A stretch of DNA of 64,000 nt from Anastrepha obliqua (taxonomy: Eukaryota > Arthropoda > Insecta > Diptera > Tephritidae), in the NCBI RefSeq assembly GCF_027943255.1, contig NC_072892.1:163000792-163064791 (forward strand), in the 5' to 3' direction. The notes under the pieces were generated by a model. That model did not search any database. It was not told the DNA's origin and saw nothing but the letters and a program-made list of their open reading frames with translations. The position numbers and the translations under genes are program-made. Shown here piece after piece: positions 40,344 through 52,507 of this stretch (position 1 is the first letter of the stretch; every line of letters begins with the position of its first letter).

Positions 40344-41208
40344 TCATGATTCTTCTTTTCTGACACGGACTGTATATTCAATGTTGCTGTTCACAACCTC
40401 TGCCCACCTCTCGACCAATTTGTTGATGTCGTTCTGCCAAAAATCAACTGGTCTGGTGTCAAAGAAGTTGTTGAGCCAGTTTTTAGGGACCTCTTTGTTG
40501 TCGAAGGTAATGCCCTTCATATGGTTTGACAGGGAGCAGAAAAGATGGTAATCGATCGGAGAATACGGCGGATGCTGAAGGACTTCCCATGCGAGTTCTT
40601 GGAGTGCGTCTTTGATGACTTTCACGCAGTGTAGCTGCGAAATGTAGAGCTCCTTGTTGACCGTGGCATTCTTTTCGAGCATTTTCCAATGCACCATGCC
40701 CTCGCAGTCTCACCAAACACAAATCATGATCTTCTTTGGATGAAGATACGGCTTGACTGTCGGCTTTGGCGTATCTCCTGGAGCCACCCGTTTCTTTCTT
40801 TGCGTCAAATTGATGTATAGGCACTATTTCTCATCTCCCGTGACGAGGCTGAGAAACAATTTGAAGGTGACTTTCTTTGTTTTGTTCGTTGAGCTCGTGA
40901 GGTACCCAGGCTCCAAATTTTTCGGTAAATCCCATTGAATGGAGGTTATTGAGAATCGTTTTATAGTCGCAGTTCATTTTTCCGCCAATTCACGAATGAT
41001 TTGGCGACCTTCAAAAGTTATTCCAGACGTTTTTCATCGAATTCAGAATGTCTTCCGCGGCGGGACGCGTCATTGACGTCAAAGTCGCCATTGTAAAGAA
41101 GAAACGCTTTGCCAAACAGCAAACAAGTCGTTGTAAAATATTGGATATGGGAATAAATTTCCGCCCTCGTAAAAGAGGTGTCGCTGCTGATACTATTTTT
41201 GTGTTCAC
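40344..41208 (-). pseudogene. Mariner transposase remnant (minus)
   Basis: The minus strand reads GDFDVNDASRRGRHSEFDEK, GAWVPHELNEQNKESHLQIV, LVTGDEK, a stop, then CLYINLTQRKKRVAPGDTPK, and MVHWKMLEKNATVNKELYIS then QLHCVKVIKDALQELAWEVL. Next come QHPPYSPIDYHLFCSLSNHM and FDTRPVDFWQNDINKLVERW. First and third catalytic regions are present; the LHDNARPH block with the second Asp is deleted between QLHCV and KVIKDALQ. Several shifts are present. Confidence 0.85.
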
Positions 41209-41311
41209 TCTAGTAGTATACTGGTGATTTGCGGGTGTTTATGTGAGGCCTCGATCTCAGTAGTTGACATTTGTTTCAAGCGTAAAGATCATTTTTTATC
41301 GGACGTCAAAA

Positions 41312-42269
41312 ATGTTTACGTTCGTCGCGAAGAAACAGTATTTGCGGTAAGTGTTGCTTCATTATTACCTTTTAAGGAAAAGAGCAGCTGAAACGTGTCG
41401 TACATTGATCAATATTTACGGTCATCACGCTCCATCAAAGACAACTTGTAAAGAGTGGTTTCGACGCTTCCAAAATGGCAGTTTCGACGTGAGTGATAAA
41501 GATCGAACGACCGAAGGGGCTCCGAAAAAATTTGAAGATACTCAACTACAACAATTATTAGATGAAGACGCTTGTCGAACCCTTGATTATATAATCTAAA
41601 GAGTTGGATGTTGTCAGATCAACTGTCGGTAAACATTTGCACGCAATGGGAATGATCCAGAAAGCAAGTAACTGGTTGCCTCATCAATTGAAGGAGAGGG
41701 ATATTGAGAGACGTTCGGTGCCGTGTTAGATGCTTTTTGAACGGCAGAAAGGCAAAGGTTTTCTGAATCGCATCGTCACTGGCGATAAAAAATGGATCTA
41801 TTCGCATAACCCTAAGCGTCGCAAATGTTGGAGCCTGCCGGTTCAGCTGGCATCGACAGCGAACAAAAATATTCATTCCTCAAAGGCTATGTTGTGCATC
41901 TGGTGTGATCAGAAGGTTGTCATCTATTATGAACTCCTTAAACCATCTGAAGCCGTCACTGGCGAATTTGGTGGTCGATATGACAAATTGATTTTGCTGC
42001 ATGACAACGCGTAGCCTGGCGTTGCTAGATCGGTCCAGAAATACTTAAAGGAACTGAATTGGGAAATCTCGCCCCACCCGCCGTATCCGCTAGACGTTGC
42101 ACCCTCGAATCACCATCTTTTCCGCTCAATTCAGTCAGACCTTATCGGAGAGCGGTTCACTTCTTACAAGAGCATCGTAAACTGGCTCAATGAATGGATC
42201 AAGTCAGAAGAACTTGAACTTTTTGTCAGAGGAATCCATATGCTGCTGAAAGATGGAGTAAAGTTGTAG
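41312..42269 (+). pseudogene. Mariner transposase (mauritiana-like), damaged
   Basis: It starts MFTFVAKKQYLR, a stop, then VLLHYYLLRKRAAETCRTLI, WFRRFQNGSFDVSDKDR and GAPKKFEDTQLQQLLDEDAC. After a shift near 41595 come VGKHLHAMGMIQKASNWLPH, FLNRIVTGDKKWIYSHNPKR (first Asp), WCDQKVVIYYELLKPSEAVT, and KLILLHDNA, then a stop (second Asp). The third region reads WEISPHPPYPLDVAPSNHHL, so the DLAPSD box is also altered. A deletion removes about 25 residues before KLILLHDN. It is oriented head to head with the neighbouring mariner at 40344-41208. Confidence 0.85.
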
Positions 42270-42429
42270 CTTCTAATGGCTCATACTTCATATTAATTGT
42301 TTAAATAATTCGTAGATTTAGCTAAGAAAGGACGGAAACTTACTCCCATACCCAATAAAAGAAAATATAAAAATGCTATGATACAATATGATAACTCAAT
42401 ACAATTTGATCACTCTTCATAAGCTATAT

Positions 42430-43493
42430 TTTTTTTTCAAAAAATTTAAATAAATTATATAAATAGTCAAAACATCGCATTATGCTCCGCTGCTATTTTT
42501 GTGAACATAGGTGTACATATTGTACAATCAAATCTAATAATTTCCCTGCTTTGAAAAGTCTGTAATAAAGCTTGAATTAACAGCTGCAAGAACTACATAC
42601 AGACATACTCGTACTCGCACTCATACCTGGCATTTAAAGAAAAGTTTCCAATTGTATTAAATTACACTTTTCTATATTTTTCCACTATCCTGGCATTATA
42701 AAATTACATTTTAAATTCACTTGCCTCTGGAATATTTGCGCTAAGCAAAGCTTGCCCGGGCACAATAAAAATATTTCTTATTGAAAACCAAACAAAAGCA
42801 TTTGATATTCATATTCAGCTATGTATGTTTGTAAAATGTGCTTACTTATTTACAATAACGAATATTTAACAATTCGATATCGTCAGATGCATCCTGTGTA
42901 ATTTATTTAAGGTATTTGCTTTGTGCGAAAACAACAAAAGTCATCGGTATTTCCCACGATCCTAATATGCCATTGCCACCGCAGAGCTGCACTGCACTAA
43001 AGGGCCGTGATTGCTCATCACATCTACATACATACAATATTGCGCATACTCTAATAAATCACACACACGCACGCACACATGCACATAAGTATGCACGTGT
43101 AGTTTGCCGCCGCTGCAGGTGGTTAGCGCGCCAAGTGGTGGGGATACATTTGATATTTATCTTGGAACCGCAGAACAGAATAGAACAAACAAACCGCGAA
43201 AAAATGCAAACAAAACAGACAAAACCAGTGAAATGCCGACATTTATTTCCCGACCAAATGAATTTCCAAAGGAGTGGGTTATTTGAATTTAGGCAATTGA
43301 AAAGGATAATAAGTGGCTGCGGCAGCGAGGGTGGCGGCATCAAAAGTATCACTTACATAACCACCGCGCAGCGGTAAGGCAATTGGATTGGATTGCTTTT
43401 TACTACTGAATTTTTATTATAATAAAAATAAAAAAAATTATTATAATAAAAATTGGGCACGAAAAGAATTGTTTCGAAAAAGGCTCCTGTAGG
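42430..43493. other. Unassigned DNA
   Basis: A CACACACGCACGCACACA microsatellite lies at about 43061-43085. No coding region supported. Confidence 0.45.
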
Positions 43494-43497
43494 TTAA

Positions 43498-44213
43498 GGG
43501 GTTAGGGGTAGTCAGAATTTTCAAAAAATTGATTTTTTTTGCATTTTCTTAAAGTATAATGTTTTAAAAATATTGTGTAAAAATTTGAAGTGAATCCGAC
43601 AAATACTTTTCAAGTTATTCAACAATTAACAAAGGGCGCTCGGCCGCTCCGGAGCCGATAGCAAAACTTTAAATGCGTTTTTCTCAAAACTATGTTTTGC
43701 AAACTGGTGAACACTGTAACTTAAAAACCGCTACGTAGATTTCAATAAAATTTATACAGCTTTTGAAAAACATAAAAAACTTGTGCCTGATCGAAGGATT
43801 TTTTTTTTTTTTAAATTTCGATTTTTTTTTAACAATTAACTGTTGGTTTTTTTCTCTAAAATCTGGAAAAAATTTTCTGAGGCCGCCATTTTGTTCATTT
43901 TGAAAAAAAAAAAGCTTCGATCAGGCACAAGATTATCTATTAATAAAACTAATTTTTCTTGTCCGATTGGTTTTAGATGAATCTGCAAGGACTTGTGATG
44001 TTCACCGCAAGGGACTTCTGGAGAAACGGGCTTCACACAAACAGCGATAACTTTTGCAATTATTAAGTTTTTTTTTTGAAATTTTGGTGAAGTCAAGTTA
44101 AAACATGATGTTTTTATGCTATGTTTTTATTTTTGTTAAATAAATTAATTAAGTAGCAAAAAAAAATTCGTGAAAATCATCATTTTTTCGGGCCTCTGAC
44201 TACCCCTAACCCC
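43498..44213. mobile_element. TTAA MITE with internal hairpin (716 bp)
   Basis: TTAA at 43494-43497 and 44214-44217 flank GGGGTTAGGGGTAGTCAGA and its exact 19-bp complement. Inside, CTTGTGCCTGATCGAAG (about 43781-43797) pairs with CTTCGATCAGGCACAAG (about 43915-43931). No coding capacity. TTAA preference suggests a piggyBac- or Kolobok-type transposase mobilised it. Confidence 0.92.
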
Positions 44214-44269
44214 TTAAGCGAATTTTTTAATGTAAGATTTAGCTGCGAATTGATTAAGAAATTAAACGT

Positions 44270-44595
44270 AAACATGGTCAAAAAGTTCCCGGAACAACCA
44301 CCAGTCATCTGATTTGAGTTACGTTTTTGTTTTGTGTTAGGTTGTCACATCTGTGATTTAAATTCCTATCAAAACTTTACCGCCATTCCTTGACATCTAT
44401 AAAAGTTACGCCGCCTTGAGTAAATCTACCTCTGCACGTGTGTTCGATTTTTTAGAGTTTTGAAAATGGGCTTGAACTTGCAGCAACCCCTAGAAATGTT
44501 GGAGAACTGTTTCGGTAATGATCCTCTAAAGAAAACAGCCGTTTACGAGTGGAATGAGCTCTTCAGAAGGTATCGTGAGCCCATCAGTTTTATCA
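44270..44595 (+). mobile_element. Mariner 5' end fragment
   Basis: A leader containing GGTCAAAAAGTTCCCGGAAC precedes MGLNLQQPLEMLENCFGNDP then LKKTAVYEWNELFRR (from 44466). This is the start of a mariner helix-turn-helix of the kind MGLS...TLEMLQ.AFG...LS.T.VYEW...F. Sequence is lost after about 44595. Confidence 0.65.
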
Positions 44596-44599
44596 CTTG

Positions 44600-44940
44600 T
44601 ATTTAATTGGTACCTTTACCATTTTTGGAAACTCAGAAAACTTAAGAATTTTCCTTTTAATTTTTCTTACCTTTCTTTATGAACTGTTTTTTACTATGAG
44701 TTATTATTGCCCTATGCACGTGAGAGTTGTTAGCTAATGCATTAATGGAGATTTTCGCATTTAATATGTTCAGAAGTCAGCGTAAATTTTCTCTTTGTCA
44801 TTATGAGACTACGTCATGCAAAAATTAAGGCAAAACTATTAGGTAGGTAAGTGAAATGATTGAAGTACCACTCTGGTGGTCCCATAGTAGAAATAAAGCG
44901 CCATTTTGATACCATTATGAGACCTCCAATAGGCAGATAT
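44600..44940. other. Unassigned DNA
   Basis: No feature recognised. Confidence 0.4.
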
Positions 44941-44944
44941 CTAC

Positions 44945-46025
44945 ATTCAGCCAGAGTTATTTATATAATGGAAGAGATTGATTGCATTTAGGTTGGCACA
45001 CTGCCACAGGCTGTCGAAGAAAGGTGCACCCAGTGACCTTAATCGCCTAGCTGCCAAACGCGGATATTTACAGAGAAAGTGCTCAACAGTCTCTTTCGCG
45101 TGTGCCGCCATCGTCCAATGACCAGTAAACACAGCTCCGAGTTTGGAAATCGACTGGCGTGAAGTCCCCATGACTTTCTGAGTCCTTTTATTGTACTCGA
45201 ACCCAAAGGGTTCTCGAAACAGCCAGTTACTGATCCGATGGCCGGATGGCAGAGGTTTCTGAGACCAATTCAGCCCCCTTCCTGGCAAGCTCATCAGCAA
45301 TTTAATTTCCCTATATGTTCCTATATCCTGGAACCCAAGAGATTTGACATCCTCCTTACAGGAACTGACTAGTTTGGATTTGCATCATGACGTCCTAAGA
45401 TCCTTGATCGCGGTTTGACCATCCAAAAAATTGTTGATATCTTTCTCGCTCTCACAGGCCCTAAGCATTTTGTCTGCCTGCAGTATCTGAATGACCTGAA
45501 AAAACTTGGCGTATTCGGCAATTTTAAGGAAATAAATAAAGTGGCTGATTTACAGAAAACCCCTCCTCCGACTACCGATTCCATCTTGGAGCCGTCAGTG
45601 AAGACATATGTAAGTGCAAGCTTCGGCGCAGATTTTTCCCTCGTTCCAATCCTGTCTACTTGGAAAGATTACCTTGGTACGACCCTCGAACTCCAGATTG
45701 TGCAGAGAGATTTGTCCGAAGTTCAGAGAAATTTGATATTAACTGCCTAAAAATGCTACCATGTCAATTGAGCAAATGCTTCCAGAGACCAATCTCCTTT
45801 AATCTGATTGCACTTTGAGCTGCGATGGAAATAACGTAAAAGTCAATGGGAAGTAAATGCAAAACGACATTCAGGGAAGCGCTATGGCAAGTTCTACATG
45901 CTCCGGTGATGTCAATACAAGCAGTCCCTTGCACTCTCCCCAGTTTAGTGATATTATAGCCCTTCTGAAAAGCTTCCCACCAAACCAGGCATCCATACGT
46001 TAAAATTGGCAGAACCACTACGTTG
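44945..46025 (-). mobile_element. R1/Loa-type LINE, RNase H and C terminus
   Basis: Minus strand from 46025: VVVLPILTYGCLVWWEAFQK, GTACIDITGACRTCHSASLN, then after shifts VFTDGSKMESVVGGGVFCKS (first RNase H Asp), WVPGYRNI...IADELARKGA, and TVEHFLCKYPRLAARRLRSL then GAPFFD. This is the same family type as at 17571-19115. Stops and shifts are present. A maT element separates it from its RT piece at 46763. Confidence 0.8.
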
Positions 46026-46027
46026 TA

Positions 46028-46760
46028 CTTAATCTTGCCAGAAATTCCGTGACAAATTTTACAATGCATTCGACGAGAACAAATTCGTAGAAAAAAATTC
46101 CGTTATTTCGCTTGTTAACAATGGAGTGCGGAGCTAAGAAAAATCGAATTGCAGGGATTGTATTACAAAAGTGAGGTAAAAGTGCAAGTGAGATTCACGA
46201 ATTGCTGAAAAAACTTAATATTTCGAGAATATTTGTTTATCGCACAGACAGAAAAAGAAGTGGTCGTCCTCGCGTGATTCGAACCAGTACAGCTATAAAA
46301 ACCGTTCGAAAAAGAATTCGCAGAAATTCCCTTAAAAAGCAGATAATCATGTAGAGGGAAATGAATGTATCGGCCAGATCCAGGTTAAGACTAATTAGAG
46401 AGGGTCTCCATATGAAAGTCTTTCGTCGCTCAACTGGTAATATTTTGACAACGCGCATGAAGAAAATTAGACTCGACAGATCCAAGCAGCTTCTTCGGTG
46501 GCACGCAGTCAACGGTTACGAAAATATTCTTTCCACAGATGAGAATATTTTCACTGTTTAAGCAGTTTTTTAATAAGCAAAACGACAAAATCTGTGCTAA
46601 AATTTCTAAAGACACAAAAAATATTGTTCTAAGGATTTAGCGTGACCACCATCCAGCCTCCGTAAAGATTTGGTGGGGAGTGTCTTATGATGTCGTTACA
46701 TTTCTTCATTTCTGCAAAGTTAAGACCGGGTAAAAAATGTACCAGGCAAGACTACATAAG
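46028..46760 (+). mobile_element. maT/CMAR-type mariner, copy 2, 3'-deleted
   Basis: TA flanks at 46026-46027 and 46761-46762. The right end complement is CTTATGTAGTCTTGCC; the left end CTTAATCTTGCCAGAAATTC lacks a few bases of it. Coding remains: GRPRVIRTSTAIKTVRKRIR, REMNVSARSRLRLIREGLHM, LDRSKQLLRWHAVNGYENIL, and STDENIFTV (first catalytic Asp). It then has KIWWGVSYDVVTFLHFCKVK-like remnants. The second half with the remaining catalytic residues is gone. It sits inside an R1/Loa LINE. Confidence 0.8.
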
Positions 46761-46762
46761 TA

Positions 46763-46960
46763 GATCCAAGGAATGACCTGTGGCTTGAGTCCCATTTTTT
46801 TTCTTCTTTAACCGATTTTCAATGTGTAGCTTCCAATGGAGTTTGGAGTTAAGTATCACTCCAAGATACCTAACTTGCACAGAAAGCGGGAGAACGCGGT
46901 AGCACCAGCTCCATTTTGTCAGATTTGACCCGGAGGTCGCAACTGTCAGCAAGTACTGAA
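46763..46960 (-). mobile_element. R1/Loa-type LINE RT piece (right of maT)
   Basis: The minus strand reads LPLSVQVRYLGVILNSKLHW then KLHIENRLKKKK, the RT thumb block (V.YLGVILD.KLTW..HI). In gene order it precedes the part at 46025, so the maT element splits one LINE. Confidence 0.75.
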
Positions 46961-46969
46961 AAAAGCAAT

Positions 46970-48935
46970 GAAAAAAAAATTTTTATCGCAGTACCAAGGT
47001 GTGCAAAATCGAGTTTCTACTGTATTTTGTATTTAATATATATTTTTTGTGTGCTAATTTATTTTTTCATTTTTATTTATTTAGTTTTAATTCATCTTTT
47101 ATCTGATTGTTTTTTATTTCATTTTTTATTTATTTTTCATATGGTTTTATTTTATTTGATTTTTGATTTTTAATTAGTTTTTTATTTGATTTATTGTTGT
47201 TTAATTTTTTATTTTTGATTTTTAATTAATATACTTTTTATCTGATTTTATTTTATTTTTTATTATTAGTTATTTTTTTATCTGATTTTATTTTGTTTTA
47301 TTTTTTATTTGTTTTTCGTATGATTTTATTTTATTTGATTTTTTATTTATTTTTCGTCTGATTTTATTTTATTTGATTTTTGATTTTTACTAATTTTTTT
47401 ATCTTATTTTATTTTGTTTTATTTTTTATTTCTGATTTTTAATTACTTTTTATCTGATTTTATTTTATTTTTTATTATTAGTTATTTTTTTATCTGATTT
47501 TATTTTGTTTTATTTTTTATTCCTGATTTTTAATTATTTTTTATCTTAATTTATTTTTTTATTTATTATTAGTTATTTTTTATTTGATTTTATTTTATTT
47601 CATTTTTTATTTATTTTTCATATGATTTTATTTGATTTTTGATTTTTAATTAATTTTTTTATCTGATTTTATTTCCTTTTGTTTTATTTCTGATTTTTAA
47701 TTATTTTTTATCAGATTTTATTTTATTTCGTTTTTTATTTATTTTTCGTCTGATTTTATTTTATTTCACTTTTTATTTATTTTTCGTCTGATTTTATTTT
47801 ATTTGATTTTTGATTTTTATTAATATTTTTACCTGATTTTATTTTGTTTTATTTTTTATTTCTGATTTTTAATTACTTTTTATCTGATTTTATTTAATTT
47901 TTTATTATTAGTTATTTTTTTATCTGATTTTATTTGGTTTTATTTTTTATTCCTAATTTTTAAATTTTTTTTTTATCTTAATTTATTTATTATTTATTAT
48001 TAGTTATTTTTTATCTGATTTTATTTTATTTCATTTTTTATTTATTTTTCATATGATTTTATTTTATTTTTGGTTTTTAATTCATTTAAATCTGATTTTA
48101 TTTTATTTTTTTTTTATTTCTGATTTTTAATTATTTTTTATCTGATTTTATTTTATTTCATTTTTTATTTTATTTTTCGTATGATTTTATTTTTTTTTTG
48201 TTTTATTTCTGATTTTTAATTATTTTTTATCTGATTTTATTTTATTTCGTTTTTTATTTATTTTTTATCTGATTTTATTTTATTTCATTTTTTATTTTAT
48301 TTTTCGTCTGATTTTATTTTATTTGATTTTTGATTTTTATTAATATTTTTACCTGATTTTATTTTGTTTTATTTTTTATTTCTGATTTTTAATTACTTTT
48401 TATCTGATTTTATTTAATTTTTTATTATTAGTTATTTTTTTATCTGATTTTATTTGGTTTTATTTTTTATTCCTAATTTTTAAATTTTTTTTTTATCTTA
48501 ATTTATTTATTATTTATTATTAGTTATTTTTTATCTGATTTTATTTTATTTCATTTTTTATTTATTTTTCATATGATTTTATTTTATTTTTGGTTTTTAA
48601 TTCATTTAAATCTGATTTTATTTTATTTTTTTTTTATTTCTGATTTTTAATTATTTTTTATCTGATTTTATTTTATTTCATTTTTTATTTTATTTTTCGT
48701 ATGATTTTATTTTTTTTTGTTTTATTTCTGATTTTTAATTATTTTTTATCTGATTTTATTTTATTTCGTTTTTTATTTATTTTTTATCTGATTTTATTTT
48801 ATTTCATTTTTTATTTTATTTTTCGTCTGATTTTATTTTATTTGATTTTTGATTTTTATTAATTTTTTTATCTGATTTTATTTTGTTTTATTTTTTATTT
48901 ATTATTTTATAATTTTTATTTATTTTTGATTCGCC
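46970..48935. repeat. T-rich minisatellite array with 520-bp higher-order repeat
   Basis: Nearly 2 kb built from variants of TCTGATTTTATTTTATTT, TTTTTATTTATTTTTC and TGATTTTTAATTA on the plus strand. Sequence from 47821 (TAATATTTTTACCTGATTTT) recurs at 48341 and the copies stay nearly identical through about 48860, differing mainly in a T-run length near 48190 and 48710. So 47821-48340 and 48341-48860 are a tandem pair of 520-bp blocks on top of short units. The strand is strongly T-biased. Confidence 0.9.
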
Positions 48936-51161
48936 TTTCTTTAATACCACATCCGTAGTAATCGATTAATACTTACGATATACATATGTACATATATATA
49001 AGTAAATATCGCTATGTTCTTACATATATAATAACGCCTGCCAGGGGTTTAAACTTTCCAAATAAAAATCAAATAAAACTCACAGCTGGAATATTTAATG
49101 AAATTAAAATAGAATACGAATAAAAATATGTTGTCGCACAATTTCTGGCCTAACCTGAGGGCATATCAAATGGGATAAATGGATACCCCATCACAACAGA
49201 CACATACTTAAATATTTGAATCAAAATCAAAGTAAGAGGGAACGAATAATATGAATATAAATGTCCACGGCTGAACACATACACACGTATATATACATAT
49301 GTGTATGTGTGCAGTCGTAGTACCCACCCTTTGCTGAGTGTCGCACATTAGCTTACGAAAGTATGGCAGAGGCCAAATTTCAACTTAATAGATACATACG
49401 TCACTACTCAAATGACATTTCAGTTAGTATTAAAAAATATAAAAAAAAAATTATTGTCTTCAAAAACTAATAACAGTATCGTGCCGGGGAAAGGCGCGAA
49501 ATGGGCGTCAACCGGTGGAATATTACACTCTCGACGCATATAATCCGGGGCGGTTATGCGCACGTTAATATTATATTATACTCCTATGTAGGTACGTACG
49601 CATGCATGCATGTGCGTGTGTGTGTGCTGCATCATAGCACGGCTACTCTGGAGTGCGTACTCGTATATCGGAAACAGTATTTACCCCATAAATGGGCAAA
49701 CAAAGCATTGATTAGCATCTCAAAAGCAGGGCACGACAAAAAGGTCAAAGGTAGCAAACAGATCAGCAAATAATGCACTCGCAGAAAAATTCTTTCATAT
49801 GCGAATACGAGTAAGTAGTTTTTTTTTTGCCAACATTTGAAACTCTTATTGAATTAACACCCTTATTAGTTGCCGTAAATAGAGTGTTATTGTTATTGTT
49901 ATTGTTATAAATTCCTCAATAGTCGATTATACCATGGCATGCATAGAAAATATATATATACACACACACACATGCATTCAAGAAACTGGCTTCGAATAAC
50001 ACAAAGTATACAAATATTTCCGAGAGGTTATTAGCTGCTGAAGGAGAAAAGGTGGAAATGCAACAAAGATGGTGTCAAATTTTTTTCTTGTCATTTTTGC
50101 AATGATATACTCGCACGCAAACACACACACACACTCATACGTCTAAGCAGTTAGCTACAAAGTGATTCTGGGTTTTCTCTTCCAATTTGTGCTGCTCGGC
50201 ATATCACACGTTTGCATTTAGGCTGCTTTGAAATTGAACACTTCGCTGCTGTACTTAAACTTATTGGCATTTACTCGACGTCAATCACACGAAATCAGCA
50301 CGAAATTGATTTTCGTATCGAGTACTGCAATTGATATTCGTATATTCGTATGCACTTCCTCTTGAAATTCGATTCTCGATTATTTTAATTTAATTACAAT
50401 GAATTAAATGGTTTGCTCTGATGCTGAGTGGTTTTGCAGGAAGTGTGGCCTAGAGATGATAATGATGCGTGTAGACAGATGGAGGCACAGTTTTAATTTG
50501 GATAAGAAAAGGTTTTAAGGCACTTTTATCCTAAAAACTGGCGGCCTTGAAGAAACTTGTCTTTATATGAAGATTTCAGAAATTACTTTAGCGGACGTTT
50601 TTTTAACATCTTTTAGATAACAACTTTACTAATATTTCTAGAAAGCAAATAAGGAAGTGATAAATTCGATTAAATTTAAAATGATAACACAAAACAGAAA
50701 CATTGGTGGAATGAAATTTTTTATTATAATATATTGGAATCAAGGCATTAATTTTTTTAATAAAATCTCGATCAGTACAATTTTTGACAACATTTTTCAA
50801 TAAATCTGAATAAAAATCTAACTGAGTCCAGTCAGCAAAAATGCAACGCAAACGTTGGTAATTTGACTTCAATTATTGCACGAGCTGTATTTTATAGGCA
50901 CGTAAGCTAAGATTCTCACGTAAAATTTTCCACGTAGTCAAAGGACAAAGGCTAACCAGTTGAGAACAACGAAGAATCGACATTTCTTCGTTTTCTTCAA
51001 GACTTCACTCTAACGAGCCTCGTACATTACAGGCTTTACTATACGACGATTTAAATGTTACATTGCGCTTAAAAAGTGTACAGTCTATGTGAATCTTTTC
51101 GATCTCAGTCGTTTTCATACATCTGGAAATTTTTATTTCATTTGTCATATGATTTGCCGTC
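48936..51161. other. Unassigned DNA
   Basis: Microsatellites: CATA/TATA near 49280-49310, GTGTGTGTGTG near 49610, TTGTTA repeats near 49888, ACACACACAC near 49960 and 50122. No exon with support. Confidence 0.45.
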
Positions 51162-51448
51162 GGCGGCCGCTGTAACCAAATGAGTTGGTGCGTTACTACC
51201 AGTCGGGAGTGCACAGGCTCGGAACCCCGGTCATGAAACACCAAACTTAAGAAAAAATGTATCCTAATAACGGTCACGGTAGCCGAAACGGTCTGCCATG
51301 AAAAAGCTTCTCATAAAAAATATCTGCCGTTCGGAATCGGATTGAAATTGTAGATCCCTCCATTTGAGGAACAACATCAAGACGCACGCCACAAGTAGGA
51401 GAAGGAGCTCGGCCAAACACCCCAAAAGGGTGTACGCACCCATTATAT
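51162..51448 (+). mobile_element. tRNA-derived SINE, copy 3 (plus)
   Basis: Head GGCGGCCGCTGTAACCAAAT, ATGAGTTGGTGCGTTACTAC, box B decayed to GGCTCGGAACCCC. Body: TGCCATGAAAAAGCTTCTCA, CTGCCGTTCGGAATCGG, CATCAAGACGCACGCCACAA. End: GGGTGTACGCACCCATTATA. Full length with point changes. Confidence 0.88.
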
Positions 51449-51489
51449 TTTTTTAATTTTTTTTTAAAGGTTACATGATAATAAAATTA

Positions 51490-52465
51490 TTAGTAAACTC
51501 AAGCAATCGCACCGCTAGCAGCAAAGGCTTTCGGCTGGCTGGTGATGTGTGTTGGATCTGATACGACGGAGTAGGTCGGTGTCCTTTAGAAATATGTACA
51601 TTTTTTTTATGTTATCTTCAGTGGCATCGCTTAAAAGTTAAAGAGGATCTGTGTTGCTGAACTGGTGATGCCTTTGAGAAGGATTTTCTGGCCAGGATAC
51701 CAGTAGGTGATGTACAGGTACATTGACTGTGGCTTTGCAGAAGTGGAAGGTGTTGGATATACTACCCCGTAATAGGTATCCGCTAGTTATTATTTTGTGC
51801 CCAATACGTAACCGTGTGTATGAGGTAATGGGGTTGGTGGGTACCGATGATGGATAGGCAGGTTTTGTACGTTTGGAGTTAATGTTCGAATAATTGTGTT
51901 TATAAGACGACCATTCACGAAGTAACTTTGTTTGCCTCTGTTCATGAATAAATCGATATATGTCGCTGGGTAGGATGACTTCGAATGTGACTGTTGATGG
52001 AACAGAAATGTCCTTGGCAATTTTATCTGCCAGTGTGTTACCCTGGATGCCGGAGTGCCCAGGTATCCACATAATTTTGATGCTGCTCCGATGGGAAATT
52101 AGTATGTTTTTAATACAGTCGATGATTTTGCTTGACTTGTTGTGGTTTTGGATGGCTTCGAAACAGGACAAACTGTCGCAGCAAATTATGTGTTTACCCT
52201 TGCTTTTGACGTAGTATTGAACGGCTTGTATTATAGCAGTTGCTTCAGCGGTGAAAATCGAGCAGAATGAAAATAAGAGGCCGTACGTCATAACTTTCTG
52301 ATTTTCCTTTACCACTGCCTAAGAAGTATGGGGATCCCACCCGTCAGTAAAAACCAATTGCTACCCGTTAAATTCATAGTCTGCGATAGATTCGGAGAAC
52401 TTGGCATTTAAACGGCGTTTGGAGTATTATCTTTCCGTAAAGGGGCTAGGTCGTTGATAAAGGAT
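51490..52465 (-). mobile_element. I-clade-like LINE, RNase H and C terminus
   Basis: Minus strand: QLVFTDGWDPHTS (first Asp, about 52360), then one open stretch from 52315 with CSIFTAEATAIIQAVQYYVK (Glu), HIICCDSLSCFEAIQNHN (second Asp), KIMWIPGHSGIQGNTLADKI then AKD (third Asp), and a C terminus with TSYTRLRIGHKIITSGYLL. All four RNase H acidic positions are visible. The 225-codon open stretch is the longest intact LINE frame here. The RT part is absent. SINE pieces lie on both sides. Confidence 0.8.
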
Positions 52466-52507
52466 TTTTTGCCAACCGCCTACGGTGGGGGATATATATG
52501 TACATAT

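Noticed and set aside
42916..43377. A 153-codon plus-strand frame
   Set aside because: It spans a CACACA/CGCACG microsatellite (HTHARTHAHKYA) and shows no conserved motif.
46970..48935. Matrix attachment region or origin suggested by the T-rich tract
   Set aside because: Base composition alone does not support a function; described as a repeat array only.
49501..49773. A 90-codon plus-strand frame with Cys/His-rich part
   Set aside because: The Cys/His stretch comes from a CATG/GTGTG microsatellite; no family resemblance.
50603..50872. An 89-codon minus-strand frame
   Set aside because: No recognisable motif, no repeat ends and AT-rich composition; left as unassigned.
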